Source of the DNA: an uncultured Actinomycetes bacterium
GTDB lineage: Bacteria > Actinomycetota > Thermoleophilia > Solirubrobacterales > 70-9
Assembly: GCA_946482365.1 (NCBI GenBank)
Contig: CAMLQY010000025.1
Span: 1 to 26,614, forward strand
Length of the DNA stretch: 26,614 nt
Reading direction: 5' to 3'
Of this stretch, positions 1 to 11,751 are shown one piece after another. Made by a program: the position numbers and the translations under genes. The notes beneath the pieces were generated by a model. The model searched no databases and was not told the origin of the DNA. It saw only the letters and a program-made list of their open reading frames with translations. The first letter of the stretch is position 1; each line of letters starts with the position of its first letter.

Positions 1-1
1 C

Positions 2-184
2 CCCTTCGCCCTGCGCCTGGTCAAGGCCAGCTTCAACGCCCACGAGGACGGCTACACCGGGATCCAGCAGCTGGCCCACGACACCAACCTGCTCTTCTAC
101 GGCAGCGAGGAGGCTCGCGAGGGGCGCGAGGCGTTCAAGCAGAAGCGGGCGCCTGATTTCGGGCAGTTCCCGAGGCGGCCATGA
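2..184 (+). CDS. menB: 1,4-dihydroxy-2-naphthoyl-CoA synthase MenB, C-terminal end (partial)
   Basis: Only the last 60 codons are in the window; the frame is open from the left edge to TGA at 182-184. The peptide has the MenB C-terminal pattern: ALRLVKASFNA, then a Gly-Tyr-Thr-Gly-Ile stretch, NLLFYGSEEAREG, and the basic tail KRAPDFGQFPRRP that in this crotonase-family enzyme closes over the active site of a neighbouring subunit. MenB closes the second ring of the naphthoate by intramolecular Claisen condensation of o-succinylbenzoyl-CoA in menaquinone synthesis. menA, menC and menD follow on the same strand, which supports the call. The gap to menA is filled almost entirely by a hairpin repeat (191-281), so co-transcription would have to read through it. 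Confidence 0.85.
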   Translation, partial: PFALRLVKASFNAHEDGYTGIQQLAHDTNLLFYGSEEAREGREAFKQKRAPDFGQFPRRP

Positions 185-190
185 GCGGGT

Positions 191-281
191 TGGCGCGCGG
201 GTCCTGTCGCGGGGGAAGGGGGGCACTGCGGGCGGGCCACGGTCCGTCCTCGACCCCCCCTCCCCCGCGCCACCCGCGCGA
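191..281 (+). repeat. Hairpin repeat copy A (about 91 bp, intergenic)
   Basis: First of three near-identical copies of an imperfect palindrome (others at 10821 and 12269). The outer arms share CGCGCGGGT and its complement. The inner arms are G-rich and C-rich runs of 16 nt, with one mismatch in this copy. The loop is CACTGCGGGC-GGGCCACGGT-CCGTCCTCGA, identical in all three copies. This copy lies between menB and menA. It is followed by no T-run, so a simple rho-independent terminator is not indicated. Confidence 0.9.
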
Positions 282-311
282 GACCCGGTCAGGGTGGACG
301 GGAAGCGTCCG

Positions 312-1193
312 ATGAGGATTTGGCTTATGGCGGCTCGGCCGCGAACGCTGCCGGCGGCGATCGCTCCGGTGTTCGTGGGGACGGCGGCTGCGGTCGAATG
401 GGTTGGGGAGCTTCCAAGGGTTGGAGCGTTCCTGGCGGCGCTGGTCGGCTCGATCTTCATCCAGATCGGGACGAACCTCGCGAACGACTACTCGGACGCC
501 CGACGGGGCGCCGACACGGCTGACCGGCTGGGACCCGTGCGGGTCACCTCGGCGGGCCTGGTCACGCCGCGGCGGGTGCTGAACGCGACCTGGATCGCAT
601 TCGCCGTCGCCGTCGCCTGCGGTATCTACCTCGCGGCGGTCGCCGGGATCGTGATCCTGCTGATCGGGGCGGTCTCGATCGCGGCCGGGGTGCTGTACAC
701 GGGCGGGCCACGGCCCTACGGGTACGCGGGGCTGGGCGAGGTCTTCGTCTTCCTCTTCTTCGGCCTGGTCGCCGTCAACGGCTCCTTCTACGTGCAGGTG
801 GAGGAACTGGCGGCGCTGCCGCTCGGGCTGTCGATCGCGATCGGGTTCCTCTCGACGGCGATCCTCGTCGTCAACAACGTGCGCGACATCGAGACCGACC
901 GGCGCGCGGGCAAGATGACCCTTGCGGTGCGCACCGGCCGCCACAACGCGGTCGTCCTCTACCGGATGCTCGTCCTGGGCGCCTTCGCCGTCCTGCCGAT
1001 CACCCTGGTCGGTGCCGGGAGCAGCCTCTGGCCGCTGATCGGCCTGCTCGCCCTGCCCCTGGCGATCGGGCCGATGCGGACGATGACCAACCGCACCGAC
1101 GGCCCCGCCCTCAACGGCGCCCTCGCGGCGACCGGCGCCCTGCTCGCCGTCTTCAGCCTGCTCGTCTCCGCCGGTCTACTGTTGGCTGCATGA
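312..1193 (+). CDS. menA: 1,4-dihydroxy-2-naphthoate prenyltransferase MenA
   Basis: Integral membrane UbiA-family prenyltransferase that attaches the polyprenyl chain to 1,4-dihydroxy-2-naphthoate, giving demethylmenaquinone. From ATG 312 the protein is 293 aa and begins [16 protein letters not shown], the usual MenA opening. The first Asp-rich motif NLANDYSD is near residues 55-62 and the second, NNVRDIETD followed by AGKMTLAVR, near 188-204. Multiple hydrophobic helices alternate with these motifs. GTG at 294 would add six residues, but AGG directly abuts it, whereas GGGAAG sits about 6 nt before ATG 312; I prefer 312. The stop overlaps the menC start as ATGA (1190-1193), indicating coupled translation. 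Confidence 0.93.
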   Translation: MRIWLMAARPRTLPAAIAPVFVGTAAAVEWVGELPRVGAFLAALVGSIFIQIGTNLANDYSDARRGADTADRLGPVRVTSAGLVTPRRVLNATWIAFAVAVACGIYLAAVAGIVILLIGAVSIAAGVLYTGGPRPYGYAGLGEVFVFLFFGLVAVNGSFYVQVEELAALPLGLSIAIGFLSTAILVVNNVRDIETDRRAGKMTLAVRTGRHNAVVLYRMLVLGAFAVLPITLVGAGSSLWPLIGLLALPLAIGPMRTMTNRTDGPALNGALAATGALLAVFSLLVSAGLLLAA

Positions 1194-2230
1194 AGATCGC
1201 CTCGGTCGAGGTCATCCCCTACGCGCTGCCCTTCAGCAAGCCCTACGTCACCGCGCGCGGTGAGCTCGACCGCCGCGAGATGGTGCTGCTGCGGTTGCGC
1301 TCCGGCGAGGGCCTGGTTGGGCTGGGCGAAGCGGTACCGCTTTCGCTGCGAGGCGGGACCGCGTTGACGCAGGTGGTCGGCGAGCTCGAGGGCCTGAGCG
1401 ACATGGCGACGCTCGATGAGTCGGTCCTCCGCAGCGCCCGACTCTCGCCCCCCGCGCGGTGTGCAGCGCTCACGGCGCTGCTCGACTTGCGCGGGAAGGC
1501 GGCGGAGGGCCCCGCAGGCTCGGTCCCCTCACAACCGATCGAGTGCAACGCGACGCTGATCGCCGGGGAGCCGGCTGCCGTTGCCGGCGACGCGCTCGCC
1601 TGGGCAAACGAGGGATTTTCGGCCTTCAAGCTCAAGCTGGGCGCAGGGGACGACGTCGGCCAGGTACGCGCGGTGCGCGAAACGGTCGGCCCGGCCGCAC
1701 AGATCCGCGTCGATGCAAACGCCGCCTGGGACGTGGAGACGGCGAAGCGGACGCTGGCGCAGCTGGAGCCGTTCGAGATCGAGCTGGCGGAGCAGCCCGT
1801 CGCCAGCCTCGAGGCCCTCGCCGAGGTGGGGGCCGCGACGTCGATCCCGATCGCCGGCGACGAGAGCATCGAGACCTGCGCCGACGCGGAAGAGGCGACG
1901 CGCGCGGGCGCCTGCGACTTCGCCGGAGTGAAGCTCTCGAAGGTCGGCGGCCCGGAGGAGGCGATCGAGATCGCCGAGGTGATCCCGTCCTACCTGTCCA
2001 GCGCTCTCGACGGCCCGGTTGGGATCGCCGCTGCCGCCCAGGTCGTGCAGACGCTCGAGCAGTCCCCCGGTGGGCGGCCTATTGCCCACGGCCTCGCCAC
2101 CCAGCGCCTCTTCTCCTCGACGATCGCCTCGGTCGAGTGCGAGCTGCGTGGCGGGATGCTGCACCCCCCCGACGGGCCCGGCCTCGGAGTCGAGATCGAC
2201 GAGGATGCGCTGCAGGCTCACCGTCTCTAA
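1190..2230 (+). CDS. menC: o-succinylbenzoate synthase MenC (enolase superfamily)
   Basis: 346-aa member of the muconate-lactonizing subgroup of the enolase superfamily. An N-terminal capping domain ends near residue 115 and a (beta/alpha) barrel follows. Visible catalytic elements are KLK at 147-149 (acid/base lysine), RVDAN with metal ligand D175, AEQP with E201, AGDES with D224, and GVKLSK with the second catalytic lysine K248. The fold alone also fits dipeptide epimerases or N-acylamino-acid racemases. The 4-nt overlap with menA and the position before menD point to dehydration of SHCHC to o-succinylbenzoate. Bifunctionality, known in this family, cannot be excluded. Confidence 0.9.
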   Translation: MKIASVEVIPYALPFSKPYVTARGELDRREMVLLRLRSGEGLVGLGEAVPLSLRGGTALTQVVGELEGLSDMATLDESVLRSARLSPPARCAALTALLDLRGKAAEGPAGSVPSQPIECNATLIAGEPAAVAGDALAWANEGFSAFKLKLGAGDDVGQVRAVRETVGPAAQIRVDANAAWDVETAKRTLAQLEPFEIELAEQPVASLEALAEVGAATSIPIAGDESIETCADAEEATRAGACDFAGVKLSKVGGPEEAIEIAEVIPSYLSSALDGPVGIAAAAQVVQTLEQSPGGRPIAHGLATQRLFSSTIASVECELRGGMLHPPDGPGLGVEIDEDALQAHRL

Positions 2231-2274
2231 GTCCGTTGGCGACTTTTCGGTCATATGGACGCATAACTCGCCAA

Positions 2275-2280
2275 TAGGCT
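2275..2280 (+). promoter_or_regulatory. Putative -10 element for leaderless menD
   Basis: TAGGCT matches TANNNT and ends 6 nt before ATG 2287. The 56-nt menC-menD gap has no good Shine-Dalgarno sequence and no clear -35. The spacing puts the transcript start at or next to the ATG. Confidence 0.45.
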
Positions 2281-2286
2281 TCGCGG

Positions 2287-4026
2287 ATGGACCGGACCAA
2301 CGCCAACACCGCGCTCGCCTCCGCCTTCGTCGAGGAGCTTGCGCGGGGCGGGCTGCGGCAGGCGGTGATCTCACCGGGATCGCGCTCGACCCCGCTCGCG
2401 GTGGCGCTCTGGCGCCAACCCGAGATCGAGGTCTCGGTGATCGTCGACGAGCGCTCGGCGGCCTTCTTCGCCCTCGGCGCCGCGCAGGCCACCCGGGCGC
2501 CGGTGGCGATGCTCTGCACCTCCGGCACCGCGGTCGCCAACTACCACCCGGCGATCTGCGAGGCCGACGAGTCGGCACTGCCCCTGATCGCGCTCAGCGC
2601 GGACCGCCCACCCGAGCTGCGCGGCATCGGCGCCGGGCAGACGATCGACCAGGTGAAGCTCTTCGGCTCCGCGGTGCGCTGGTTCTGCGAAGTCGGGACC
2701 CATGACGCGGACGACGACGGCCTCCTGCACTATCGCTCGATCGCCTGCCGGGCGCTGGCGGCGGCACGCGGCGAGCCCCGTCCCGGACCGGTGCACCTGA
2801 ACCTGCCCTGGCGCGAGCCGCTCGCGCCGATTCCGGTCGAGGGGGCGGTGACGGCGGTCGACCCGCTCGCGCTCGAAGGGCGCGACGAGCGGCCGCTGAC
2901 CGCGGTGACCCCGATCGACATGGAGCCCACCCAGTTCCTCCTCGACGAGGTCGCCGCTCACATCCGCGAGTCCGACTTCGGCGTGATCGTCGCCGGCCGC
3001 CAGCTCGACCCCGAGCTGCGCGAGCCACTCGCCCACCTCGCCCGCACCGCCGGCTTCCCGATCCTGGCCGAGCCGACCTCGCAGCTGCGCTGCGGTCCCC
3101 ACGACCGCTCCCACGTCGTCAGCGCCTACGACCACCTGCTGCGCGACGAGAGCTTTTGCGAGGCGATGGCGCCCGATCTGATCCTGCGCTTCGGCGAGAT
3201 GCCCGCCAGCAAGCCGCTGCGCAGCTGGCTGGCGGGATCGGGCGCGGCGGAGATCGTCGTCGACCCGAGCTGCGGCTGGAACGAGCCGGGCCGCCGGGCC
3301 GCCGCACTGCTGCGAGCCGACCCGACCGAGGTGGCGTCGGGCTGGGCGGCCCGCCTCGGCGAGGACCGGCCCGCTCCGGCCCGCTGGCTCGAGGCCGAGA
3401 AAGTCGCGCGCGAGGCGCTGGAGGTGGAGCTGGCGGGCATCGCCGAGCCGACCGAGCCGGGTCTCCACCTCGCACTGGGCAACGCCCATCGCGACGGCGA
3501 CCTGGTCTACACGGCGTCGAGCATGCCGATCCGCGACCAGGAGGCGTTCCTGGCGCCGTCGGAGACCGACGCGCTCTTCCTCTGCAACCGCGGCGCCAAC
3601 GGGATCGACGGCCTGATCTCGTCGGGAATCGGCGCGGCTCACGCCAGCGGGCGCCCGACGACAGTCGTCACCGGCGATCTCGGCCTCCTCCACGACGTCG
3701 GCGGCCTCGCCGCGCTCCGCGACACCTCCACGCCCGTGCGCATCGTCGTGATCGACAACGACGGCGGCGGCATCTTCGGCTTCCTTCCCCAGGCAGAGGC
3801 GCTGCCAGGCGAGGAGTTCGAGGCCCTCCTCGGCACCCCTCGGGGAGTCGACGCCGCCAAGGCGGCGGCCCTCTTCGGCCTCCCGCACCGCCGGCTGGAG
3901 TCACTCTCGGATTTGCCGGAAGCCCTGGCGGCCGGCACCGGCCTGATCGAGGTGAAGACAGACCGCAGCGCCAACATCGAGCTGCACCGCCACCTCAGCG
4001 CAGCCGTCGCCGCAGCGGTCGCCTGA
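2287..4026 (+). CDS. menD: SEPHCHC synthase MenD (thiamine-diphosphate enzyme)
   Basis: 579 aa, normal for MenD. It carries out the ThDP-dependent decarboxylation of 2-oxoglutarate and its addition to isochorismate. The N-terminal pyrimidine-binding domain shows ISPGSR at 28-33 and DERSAAF at 54-60 with the cofactor-activating Glu55. TSGTAVAN is at 78-85, followed by a Ser-Ala-Asp-Arg-Pro segment typical of MenD. The C-terminal diphosphate domain has GDLG at 463-466 and NDGGG at 491-495, the metal/ThDP signature. The substrate isochorismate would come from the menF-like gene at 5314-6708 on the opposite strand. The stop is one base from the stop of the convergent PD40 gene, leaving no room for a terminator. 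Confidence 0.95.
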   Translation: MDRTNANTALASAFVEELARGGLRQAVISPGSRSTPLAVALWRQPEIEVSVIVDERSAAFFALGAAQATRAPVAMLCTSGTAVANYHPAICEADESALPLIALSADRPPELRGIGAGQTIDQVKLFGSAVRWFCEVGTHDADDDGLLHYRSIACRALAAARGEPRPGPVHLNLPWREPLAPIPVEGAVTAVDPLALEGRDERPLTAVTPIDMEPTQFLLDEVAAHIRESDFGVIVAGRQLDPELREPLAHLARTAGFPILAEPTSQLRCGPHDRSHVVSAYDHLLRDESFCEAMAPDLILRFGEMPASKPLRSWLAGSGAAEIVVDPSCGWNEPGRRAAALLRADPTEVASGWAARLGEDRPAPARWLEAEKVAREALEVELAGIAEPTEPGLHLALGNAHRDGDLVYTASSMPIRDQEAFLAPSETDALFLCNRGANGIDGLISSGIGAAHASGRPTTVVTGDLGLLHDVGGLAALRDTSTPVRIVVIDNDGGGIFGFLPQAEALPGEEFEALLGTPRGVDAAKAAALFGLPHRRLESLSDLPEALAAGTGLIEVKTDRSANIELHRHLSAAVAAAVA

Positions 4027-4027
4027 G

Positions 4028-5200
4028 TCAGCGCGGGAGGATCCGCCAGCGGAAGACCGCGGGGCTGGGGTCCGGAACGCCGTCCGGGCTGACGGCGCGC
4101 AGGCGGAAGGCGTGGCGACCCGGTTTGAGCGTGCGAACGAAGGGAGATTTGCAGGGCCGGAAGCGCCGCTTGTCGAGCTTGCATTCGAAGCTCGACCCGG
4201 GCAGGGTCGAGGAGAAGGTGAACCTGGCGCGGCGCTTCTTGGTGCGCTTCTTCGGGTGCTTGCCGATACGCCCGTTGGGCGCCTGTCCGGAGGGGCCCGG
4301 CGTCGATGTGACAACAGGCTGCGGCTTGACCGCCCATTCGAAGCCCCCCGCCGAGGTGGCGACGCCGATGTCGAGCGGCTGCGGTTCGCCGCTGCCGTCG
4401 GCGTTGCCGACCATCGGCACGCCGTCGACGCTGAAGGCCAGCTTGGTCCCGTCGGGCGAGTAGCTCGGATCCCGCTCGCTCGCCGCCGAGTCGAAGAGGG
4501 GCACCGGCGTGCCGCCTTCGATGCTGACACCGTAGATGTCGAAGGGGCTGCCCAGCGGAGCGGATGTGGGCACCTGCATGAAGGCGACCTGGCCGCCATC
4601 GGGTGAAACGGTCGGCTCGTAGGTGAGCTGGTCGTCTTCATCGGCGATCCCGGTCGACGTGGTCAGCGGCAGGCCCGTCAGCGTCGCCGGGACCTTGCGG
4701 ATGTCGTAGTCGCCAGTCTCGGAGGCGATCACGATCGTCTGGCCGTCGGGGGTGAACTGGGAGGACCGCTCCTCGTTCCCGCCGTCGTAGAAGAGCTGTT
4801 GCCCGGAGCCGTCGGAGCCCATCGTCCAGAGGTCGCGGTCCGTGAACATTTCAGCCGGGGAGTGCTGGTTCCAAACGACCCTGGAGCCGTCCGGTGAGAT
4901 CGCCGGCGCCTGGTCGAGCAGGTTGTCGTCGGTGAGCTGCCGGGCGCCGCTGCCGTCGGCGTTGATGATCCAGATCTCGGCCGTCGCCTGGGAATCGACC
5001 CCGAAGACGATCCGGCTGCCGTCGGCCGAGACGGACGGTTCGAAGGCGGCATTCGGGGGGCCTTCCGGGCTGGTCAGCGCCCCGGTCAGGTTGACCAGGT
5101 CCCCGCCGCCGGGCGCGACCGAGTAGATGTCGTAGGTCGAGCAGGGATTTCCGCAGGCGTGGAAGTAGATCCTGCCGTTCTCGCCCGGGCTGACGGCCAT
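4028..5200 (-). CDS. Secreted PD40/TolB-like beta-propeller protein with C-terminal Ig-like domain (signal peptide out of frame)
   Basis: 390-aa open frame with at least five PD40-type blades: SADGSRIVFG, SPDGSRVVWN, TPDGQTIVIA, SPDGGQVAFM and SPDGTKLAFS. A basic linker (GKHPKKRTKKRRAR) follows. The C-terminal domain of about 65 residues has the pattern FTFSS, GSSFECKLD, Cys, SPDG, and resembles Ig-like modules of actinobacterial exported proteins. From ATG 5200 there is no signal peptide, and an in-frame TGA lies just upstream. A perfect signal peptide starts at GTG 5267 in another reading frame, so a one-base frameshift near 5200-5210 is likely, either real or a sequence error. The ligand and function are unknown. 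It lies 46 nt downstream of menF on the same strand, but a TACGTT box suggests its own promoter. Confidence 0.8.
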   Translation of the reverse strand: MAVSPGENGRIYFHACGNPCSTYDIYSVAPGGGDLVNLTGALTSPEGPPNAAFEPSVSADGSRIVFGVDSQATAEIWIINADGSGARQLTDDNLLDQAPAISPDGSRVVWNQHSPAEMFTDRDLWTMGSDGSGQQLFYDGGNEERSSQFTPDGQTIVIASETGDYDIRKVPATLTGLPLTTSTGIADEDDQLTYEPTVSPDGGQVAFMQVPTSAPLGSPFDIYGVSIEGGTPVPLFDSAASERDPSYSPDGTKLAFSVDGVPMVGNADGSGEPQPLDIGVATSAGGFEWAVKPQPVVTSTPGPSGQAPNGRIGKHPKKRTKKRRARFTFSSTLPGSSFECKLDKRRFRPCKSPFVRTLKPGRHAFRLRAVSPDGVPDPSPAVFRWRILPR

Positions 5201-5267
5201 GGCCGGCGCCCGCCGTCAGCAGAGCGGCCAGGACGGCTAGGGCGAGGGCCTGGAGCTGGCGAGCCAC
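5201..5267 (-). other. Out-of-frame signal-peptide segment of the PD40 gene
   Basis: From GTG 5267 the minus strand encodes MARQLQALALAVLAALLTAG: a short basic start, a hydrophobic core and small residues near a cleavage site. The frame then runs into the +1 frame relative to the propeller body. Removing one base near the GCCGGCC run would join it to MAVSPGENGRIYF, the expected mature start. TACGTT 6 nt before the GTG independently supports this as the real start. Confidence 0.6.
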
Positions 5268-5273
5268 CCCGCG

Positions 5274-5279
5274 AACGTA
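5274..5279 (-). promoter_or_regulatory. Putative -10 element for the PD40 gene (leaderless GTG 5267)
   Basis: TACGTT on the minus strand ends 6 nt before GTG 5267, the same geometry as at menD, ndh and the second GT39 gene. No -35 is evident. Confidence 0.4.
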
Positions 5280-5313
5280 GCATCGAACGTGGCAGCGCGA
5301 ATGCCCGCCTGGA

Positions 5314-6708
5314 TCACTCGGCCAGAAGGGGCAGAAGGGCTCCCAGCTTGATCTCGGTCTCGGCCAGCTCGGCGGCGGGATCGGAGCCGACGACGATGCC
5401 CACGCCCGCGTAGAGGTGGGCCTCGCGGTCGCGGAGGACCGCGCTGCGTAGGGCGACGCAGAACTCGCCGTCTTCGGTGGCGTCCATCCAGCCGACGGGG
5501 CCGGCGTACCAGCCGCGGTCCATCCGCTCGAGCTCGGCGATCGCGGCCTTCGCGGCCCCCCTGGGCTCGCCGCCGACGGCGGGCGTCGGGTGGAGGATGC
5601 CGGCAAGCTCGACCGCGGAGCGGGGCTCGGCCAGCTGGGCGACGACGGGTGTCGCGAGGTGCTGGATGTTGGCGACCTTGACGATCTCCGGCTCCGGGCC
5701 GGCCTCGACCCAGACGGCGTGTGGCCTCAGGGTGCGGGCGATCCGCCCGGCAACGATCGCGTGCTCGCGACGGTCCTTGTCGCTGCGCAGCAACTGCTCG
5801 CCGAGGTGGTCGTCGACGGCAGGGTCGGAGCTGCGGCGGGTCGAGCCGGCCAGCGCGACGGTGGAGACGCTGGCCCCCGAGCGGCGCAGCAACAGCTCGG
5901 GGCTGGCACCGACGAAGGCGGCCTCCGACGTGCCGCAGCAAAAGCAGAAGCAGGAGGGGAACTGCTCGCGCATCGCACCGAAGACAGCGGCCGGCTCATG
6001 AGCGGCGCCGGCCGAGACGAGTACCTCGCGGGCCAGCACCACCTTCGACATCTCCCCCGCCTCGATCCGCTCGGTAGCAGCCGCAACCGCCCGCTCGAAG
6101 TCGCCGGGCGGGCGGACACTGGCGATCTCGACCCGACCCGTCGGGTGGGGGTCGAGCATCGGCAGCGGATCGGAGCGCAACCCCGCGAGCCTGGCCTCGA
6201 AGTTCGAGACAAGCTCGTCCGCATCGTCGCCCGGCCGGACGATGGCATTGACGGTGAGAAAAGAATCCTCTCCACTACGACAGAGCGAGACCTCGGGTAA
6301 GACCAGCGAGGCCGGGGGCAGCGAGGACCAGGTCGAGGAGGAGCCGCCGTCGGGGTCGAAGGCGAAGCCACCCACCCAGACCGCACCGGCCCCGGCCGGC
6401 AGTCCCGGCGGCTCATCGGAAACCGCCTCGACGCCGAGGCACTCCCGGGCCGCGTCCCGGAAGCGGTCCGGGCCGCGCGACGTCACCTCGTGGGCGACGC
6501 CGAGCGCAGCGAGGGCAAACCCCCGGTCCGGCTGCTCCCAGCAGAACCAGCGATCCGCAGCCAGTCGAGAAGCAAAGACCGCAGCGCAGGGGTCAACGCC
6601 CTCGATCGGCACGGTGACGCTTACCACCGTTCGGCGGTCGCGTTCGGCGGCACGCTCCAGCGCCCCGCTCAGCTTTGCGAGGAGATCCTCAGTCGCTGCC
6701 GCGAGCAA
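5314..6708 (-). CDS. menF: Isochorismate synthase (MenF/EntC type)
   Basis: 464-aa chorismate-binding enzyme that converts chorismate to isochorismate, the entry step of the menaquinone route. The C-terminal catalytic domain is complete: GEMSKVVLAREV with the general-base lysine at 222, GASPELLL at 267-274, AGSTRR at 287-292, HAIVAGRI near 316, HPTPAVGGEPR from 373, and the Mg-binding end GSDPAAELAETEIK from 441. Context with men genes favours menaquinone over siderophore use. The first possible start is TTG 6708, which overlaps ilvN by 20 nt with GAGA about 6 nt upstream; later starts are possible. A dense cysteine run (CFCFCC, 253-258) precedes GASPELLL and looks unusual for the family. Likely co-transcribed with ilvBN. 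Confidence 0.9.
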   Translation of the reverse strand: MLAAATEDLLAKLSGALERAAERDRRTVVSVTVPIEGVDPCAAVFASRLAADRWFCWEQPDRGFALAALGVAHEVTSRGPDRFRDAARECLGVEAVSDEPPGLPAGAGAVWVGGFAFDPDGGSSSTWSSLPPASLVLPEVSLCRSGEDSFLTVNAIVRPGDDADELVSNFEARLAGLRSDPLPMLDPHPTGRVEIASVRPPGDFERAVAAATERIEAGEMSKVVLAREVLVSAGAAHEPAAVFGAMREQFPSCFCFCCGTSEAAFVGASPELLLRRSGASVSTVALAGSTRRSSDPAVDDHLGEQLLRSDKDRREHAIVAGRIARTLRPHAVWVEAGPEPEIVKVANIQHLATPVVAQLAEPRSAVELAGILHPTPAVGGEPRGAAKAAIAELERMDRGWYAGPVGWMDATEDGEFCVALRSAVLRDREAHLYAGVGIVVGSDPAAELAETEIKLGALLPLLAE

Positions 6709-7233
6709 TCGCGATCTCGCCAGTCCGGACCATCTCGATCAGGCCGTGCGGGCGGATCATCCGCTCGAAGGCCTCGATCTTCTCGGCGGAGCCGGTGACC
6801 TCGATCGTCAGCGCGCGACGGGAGACGTCGACGATCTTGGCGCGGAAGATCTCGGCGAACTGGATGATCTCCGACCGGCTCTCGACCGCAGCGGAGACTT
6901 TGAACATCGCCATCTCGCGGGCAACCGTCTCCTCCGGCTCCATGTCGCGGATCTTCAGCACGTTGACCAGCTTGTGCAGCTGCTTGGTCACCTGGTCGAT
7001 CGGGTGCACGGCGCCGTCGAGGGTGAGGGTGATGCGGGAGATGCTTGGGTCGTCGGTCGGGCCGACGGCGAGCGTGTCGATGTTGAAGCCGCGCCGCGAG
7101 AAGAGGCCGGCGACGCGGGCCAGCACTCCCGGCTTGTTCTCGACCAGGATCGAGAGGATGTGCTTGCGCCCGCTGAGCTGGCCGGGAACGCGCAGGTCCT
7201 CGAGCTTGACGACTTGTGGGGTCCCCGCCTCCA

Positions 7234-7234
<1 letters not shown>
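6689..7234 (-). CDS. ilvN: Acetolactate synthase small (regulatory) subunit IlvN
   Basis: 181-aa regulatory subunit that binds branched-chain amino acids for feedback control and activates the large subunit. An ACT domain spans roughly 24-98: HILSILVENKPGVLARVAGLFSRRGFNIDTL carries the conserved Asn-Lys-Pro-Gly effector loop. A C-terminal ALS_ss domain follows (REMAMFKV, SRALTIEVTG-like segment, GEIAIARG). ATG 7234 overlaps the ilvB stop as TGATG, so translation is coupled and subunit stoichiometry is probably maintained that way. The 3' end overlaps the most upstream menF start by 20 nt. Confidence 0.95.
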
Positions 7235-8913
<1,679 letters not shown>

Positions 8914-8923
8914 CGTGAGGGCG

Positions 8924-8929
8924 ATGCTA
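8924..8929 (-). promoter_or_regulatory. Possible -10 element for ilvB
   Basis: TAGCAT on the minus strand, 10 nt before ATG 8913, is identical to the box in front of the first GT39 gene. The spacing is longer than the 6-8 nt seen at other heads, so the leader would be about 3-4 nt. Confidence 0.3.
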
Positions 8930-8972
8930 CCAGTGGCCTCGTGCGCACCATGCAGGGTAATTGCGAGCGTGC

Positions 8973-9069
8973 TGGCGCGCGGGTCCTGTCGCCGGCGTGG
9001 GGTGACCTCGGCGGCCCTCCGCGCTGCTTCGGGTGGTGGCACCAAATCCGCGACAGGACCCGCCGCGCC
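8973..9069. repeat. Hairpin repeat copy D (divergent relative with true terminal inverted repeats)
   Basis: Starts with TGGCGCGCGGGTCCTGTCG, the same left end as copy A, and finishes with its reverse complement carrying one extra C. That makes a 19-bp terminal inverted repeat around a 58-nt centre unlike that of copies A-C, apart from a CGTGGGGTGA segment also found in the copy B stem. It lies in the 170-nt spacer between sqdB and ilvB. Two identical ends pointing inward is the layout of a non-autonomous terminal-inverted-repeat element. No clear target duplication is visible. Confidence 0.75.
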
Positions 9070-9083
9070 AACGGCATTGGGCT

Positions 9084-11702
<2,619 letters not shown>

Positions 11703-11739
11703 GGTGGTAAATCGTTCACTCGCTGCCTGGCTCGGTGGA

Positions 11740-11745
11740 TAGCCT
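11740..11745 (+). promoter_or_regulatory. Putative -10 element for the second GT39 gene (leaderless)
   Basis: TAGCCT ends 6 nt before ATG 11752, in a 49-nt gap after the first paralogue. No Shine-Dalgarno sequence is visible. Confidence 0.4.
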
Positions 11746-11751
11746 GCCTCG

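Noticed and set aside
135..944. Long minus-strand open frame across the menB-menA gap and menA
   Set aside because: Shadow of menA; part of it is the stop-free hairpin repeat, whose translated peptide recurs only because the DNA repeat does.
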